Of a stretch of DNA of 64,000 bases, positions 61,156 through 64,000 are shown piece by piece. Numbering within the stretch: the stretch's first letter is position 1; the number at the start of each line of letters is the position of its first letter. Under the pieces are notes generated by a model, which worked only from the letters and a program-made list of their open reading frames with translations, searched no databases and was not told where the DNA came from. Position numbers and translations under genes: made by a program. Origin of the DNA: JBJEFI01 sp051873875 (lineage in GTDB: Bacteria > Bacillota > Bacilli > Bacillales > Bacillaceae_G); NCBI GenBank assembly GCA_051873875.1, contig JBJEFI010000048.1, positions 124,001-188,000 of the forward strand, written 5' to 3'.

Positions 61156-64000
61156 TTACTCAATTATCATTAATAAATCATTTGTTTGAATGCCATCTCC
61201 ACCGACAACAAAAATATCTTTCACTGTTCCAGCGTAAGGCGCTTGAAGCGTCGTTTCCATTTTCATTGCTTCCGTAATTAAAATGTGGTCTCCTTTATTT
61301 ACACGCTCTCCCTTATTTACAAGTACTTTTAAAACTGTACCAGGCATTGTTGCACCAATATGGGTTTGATTACTAGTGTCTGCTTTTTGACGACTTGTTG
61401 TAACTGTTTTTACACTCTCATCTTTTATTACAATTTCACGTGGTTGTCCATTTAATTCAAAATAAACAACCCTCGTTCCATCTAGTTGTGGTTCACTAAT
61501 TGAAATTAGCCGAACAATTAACGTCTTTCCTTTTTCAATTTCAATTGACACTTCTTCTCCTAAACGCATGCCATAGAAGAAAGTTGGTGTATCAATAATG
61601 GAAACATCTCCAAATGTTTCTACTGTTTTTTGATAATCCATAAATACCTTTGGATATAAAGCATGAGAAAGAACATCGAATTTCGTTACTTGACGATTTA
61701 GCGTATGAAATAATGTTTCCTCTACTGTCTTAAAGTCAATTGGTGGTAATAATTCACCAGGTCGAACTGCAATTGGCTCTTTTCCTTTTAAAATAATACG
61801 TTGTAATTCTTTTGGAAATCCACCTTGTGGTTGTCCTAAATACCCTTCAAATAATTCTACAACAGAATCTGGGTAGTCTAATGTTTCACCACGATCATAA
61901 ATATCTTCTTCTGTTAAATTGTTTTGAACCATAAATAACGCCATATCTCCTACTACTTTAGATGATGGTGTTACCTTTACAATGTCTCCAAACAGAAGAT
62001 TCACACGTCGATACATCTCCTTAACTTCTTCAAAACGTTCGCCTAATCCAACTGCTTTTGCTTGTTGTTGAAGGTTACTGTATTGCCCACCTGGCATTTC
62101 GTGTTGATAAATTTCTGTATGCGGTGACGTCATGCCACTTTCAAAATCGATATAATATTTTCTTACATCTTCCCAATAATGAGAAAGTTGTTCTAAGTTT
62201 GTAATATCTATATCTGGTTGTCGGTCTAATCCTTGTAGTGCATAGTATAAAGAGTTAGCACTTGGTTGAGATGTTAAACCAGCCATCGAACTAACTGCTA
62301 CGTCGACAATATCTACTCCTGCTTCAACTGCTTTTGCATACGTAAAAATACCGTTTCCGCTCGTGTCATGTGTATGCAAATGAATTGGAATATCTACTGT
62401 TTCTTTTAAAGCTGAAATTAAGTCATAAGCTGCTTTCGGTTTTAATAAACCTGCCATATCTTTAATTGCTAAAATGTGTGCACCAGCTTTTTCTAATTCT
62501 TTTGCTAGATTTGTATAATAAGCTAAATTATATTTTTGACGAGTTGGGTCTAAAATGTCACCAGTATAACAAATTGCTGCTTCTGCAATACTGTTTGTTT
62601 GACGTACTGTGTCTATTGCTACTTGCATTCCTTCAATTGCATTTAAACTATCAAAAATACGGAATACATCAATTCCTGCTTCTGAAGACATTTTAACAAA
62701 TTCACGAATTAAGTTATCAGGATAATTTTTATATCCAACTGCATTAGATGCACGAAGCAACATTTGGAATAATACATTTGGAACATTTTCTCTTAATGTT
62801 AATAAACGCTCCCATGGATCTTCTTTTAAGAAACGATAAGCAACATCAAATGTTGCCCCTCCCCACATTTCCATTGAGAATAGTTGTGGTGCTAAACGAG
62901 CCGTTGGAGCTGCAATTTTCTTTAAGTCTTCTGTTCGAATACGTGTTGCTAATAAGGATTGATGTGCATCACGGAACGTTGTATCTGTTAAAAGAACTTT
63001 ATCTTGTTCCTTAATCCATTTAACAAGCCCTTCTGCACCTTGTTCTGCTAATATTTGCTTCGTTCCATTTTGTACTTTTTGATCATATTTTACTGCAGGT
63101 ACTCGTGGACTTTCGAAGTCTGGCTTTCTTTTCTTCTCAATACCAGGAAAACCATTTACAGTTACATTTCCAATGTAGTTTAATAACTTAGTAGCACGGT
63201 CTCGGCGTTTTGGGAATACAAATAACTCTGGTGTTGTATCAATAAAGGACGTGTCATATTGTCCTGATTTAAAGTTTGCATGTTTAATAACATTTTCTAA
63301 AAATGGAATATTTGTTTTAATACCTCGAATTCGGAACTCGCTTAAATTTCGTAACATTTTGGCTGCTGCTTGATCAAAGCTCAATGCCCATGTTGTTACT
63401 TTTACTAATAAAGAATCATAAAATGGCGTAATAACTGCTCCTTGGAAGCTGTTCCCTGTATCTAAACGAACACCAAATCCACCACCAGAGCGATAAGCCA
63501 TAATTTTACCTGTATCTGGCATAAAGTTATTTTTCGGATCTTCTGTTGTTACACGAGATTGAATGGCATACCCATGTACAATAATGTCCTCTTGCTTTGG
63601 AACACCTACTTCATTACTAAATAAGGAATGTCCTTGAGCGATTAAAATTTGTGATTGAACAATATCTACACCTGTAATCATTTCTGTAATCGTATGTTCT
63701 ACTTGAACACGCGGATTTACTTCAATAAAATAGAAATCATTTCCAGAAACTAAAAATTCTACTGTTCCTGCATTTAAATAATCTACGTTTTTCATTAATG
63801 TTACAGCTGCTTCACAAATACGATTTCTTAATTCATTAGGAATAGATACGCTTGGTGCAACTTCTACAACTTTTTGATGGCGTCGTTGCACAGAGCAGTC
63901 ACGTTCAAATAAATGAACGATATTTCCATGTGAATCCCCTAATATTTGTACTTCGATATGTTTTGGGTTTTCGATAAATTTTTCTACATACATTTCATCA
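61156..64000 (-). CDS. pycA: Pyruvate carboxylase (N-terminal part cut by window end)
   Basis: 947 residues are visible; about 200 N-terminal residues are beyond the window. It carboxylates pyruvate to oxaloacetate. In order: the end of the biotin carboxylase ATP-grasp domain (YVEKFIENPKHIEVQ, FIEVNPRVQVEHTITE), the carboxyltransferase TIM barrel (DTTFRDAHQSLLATR, HLHTHDTSGNG), the allosteric linker, and a C-terminal biotinyl domain with AMKMET (biotin-Lys). The frame is open at 64000, which is DEMYVEKF here. Confidence 0.98.
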   Translation of the reverse strand, partial: DEMYVEKFIENPKHIEVQILGDSHGNIVHLFERDCSVQRRHQKVVEVAPSVSIPNELRNRICEAAVTLMKNVDYLNAGTVEFLVSGNDFYFIEVNPRVQVEHTITEMITGVDIVQSQILIAQGHSLFSNEVGVPKQEDIIVHGYAIQSRVTTEDPKNNFMPDTGKIMAYRSGGGFGVRLDTGNSFQGAVITPFYDSLLVKVTTWALSFDQAAAKMLRNLSEFRIRGIKTNIPFLENVIKHANFKSGQYDTSFIDTTPELFVFPKRRDRATKLLNYIGNVTVNGFPGIEKKRKPDFESPRVPAVKYDQKVQNGTKQILAEQGAEGLVKWIKEQDKVLLTDTTFRDAHQSLLATRIRTEDLKKIAAPTARLAPQLFSMEMWGGATFDVAYRFLKEDPWERLLTLRENVPNVLFQMLLRASNAVGYKNYPDNLIREFVKMSSEAGIDVFRIFDSLNAIEGMQVAIDTVRQTNSIAEAAICYTGDILDPTRQKYNLAYYTNLAKELEKAGAHILAIKDMAGLLKPKAAYDLISALKETVDIPIHLHTHDTSGNGIFTYAKAVEAGVDIVDVAVSSMAGLTSQPSANSLYYALQGLDRQPDIDITNLEQLSHYWEDVRKYYIDFESGMTSPHTEIYQHEMPGGQYSNLQQQAKAVGLGERFEEVKEMYRRVNLLFGDIVKVTPSSKVVGDMALFMVQNNLTEEDIYDRGETLDYPDSVVELFEGYLGQPQGGFPKELQRIILKGKEPIAVRPGELLPPIDFKTVEETLFHTLNRQVTKFDVLSHALYPKVFMDYQKTVETFGDVSIIDTPTFFYGMRLGEEVSIEIEKGKTLIVRLISISEPQLDGTRVVYFELNGQPREIVIKDESVKTVTTSRQKADTSNQTHIGATMPGTVLKVLVNKGERVNKGDHILITEAMKMETTLQAPYAGTVKDIFVVGGDGIQTNDLLMIIE

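Noticed and set aside
1..64000. tRNA, rRNA, CRISPR arrays, insertion sequences, prophage or toxin-antitoxin genes
   Set aside because: No cloverleaf, rRNA segment, regularly spaced repeat, transposase, integrase or phage gene was recognised anywhere in the window.

Overview
The window is a contiguous stretch of an AT-rich chromosome of an endospore-forming member of the Bacillaceae. Evidence for this is the presence of spoIIGA-sigE-sigG, spoVD, spoVE, ylbJ, ylbD and a csfG-like sporulation RNA, the caa3-type oxidase operon, bacillithiol synthesis (bshC), a MurE with the DNPR motif of meso-diaminopimelate enzymes, and gene order that follows (reversed) the Bacillus subtilis segment from pycA through the yl*/dcw genes to the pyr operon. 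It is not B. subtilis itself: mraZ, ylxW/ylxX/sbp, ylbB, ylbP and ylmA are missing from their usual places, and several genes are inserted. I would not name a species. Nearly everything is on the minus strand; only ctaA, a YugN-like gene, ylbJ, ylbM and the csfG-like RNA are on the plus strand.

Layout from left to right (downstream to upstream for minus-strand genes). 1-5.9 kb: de novo pyrimidine operon pyrR-pyrP-pyrB-pyrC-carA-carB with a sigma-A promoter and two PyrR-responsive attenuators. 5.9-11.1 kb: ylyB, lspA, ylyA, and ileS behind an isoleucine T-box. 11.1-15.1 kb: divIVA, ylmH, ylmG, sepF, ylmE, ylmD, ylmC (division and growth-site genes). 15.2-17.8 kb: sigG, sigE, spoIIGA. 18.0-34.5 kb: division and cell-wall cluster ftsZ, ftsA, divIB, murB, murG, spoVE, murD, mraY, murE, spoVD, pbpB, ftsL, rsmH. 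34.8-49.9 kb: bshC, a DUF3397 protein, panE, ylbO, a crotonase, rpmF, ylbN, ylbM, ylbL, ylbK, ylbJ, coaD, rsmD, the csfG-like RNA, ylbG, ylbF, a histidine phosphatase, ylbE, ylbD, ylbC and a YugN-like gene. 50.0-53.0 kb: a small accessory patch (DUF6884 protein, an MFS transporter gene interrupted by an in-frame TGA, a PTS-EIIC-like membrane protein). 53.2-61.1 kb: cytochrome caa3 oxidase and heme A genes (ctaM, ctaG, ctaF, ctaE, ctaD, ctaC, ctaB, divergent ctaA). 61.2-64 kb: pycA, cut by the window end.

The genes form coherent modules: UMP synthesis under PyrR control; lipid II synthesis and septum assembly; the forespore/mother-cell sigma switch (SpoIIGA activates pro-SigE; SigG acts later in the forespore); and a heme-A-dependent terminal oxidase. 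The most interesting features are regulatory: a hairpin that would bury the sigG ribosome binding site with a sigma-F-like promoter starting the transcript at the hairpin, a csfG-like small RNA with a sigma-F/G-type promoter and strong terminator, and back-to-back ylbM/ylbN promoters that share one -35 element. No tRNA, rRNA, CRISPR array, insertion sequence or prophage was recognised. I did not find a clearly new multi-gene system.
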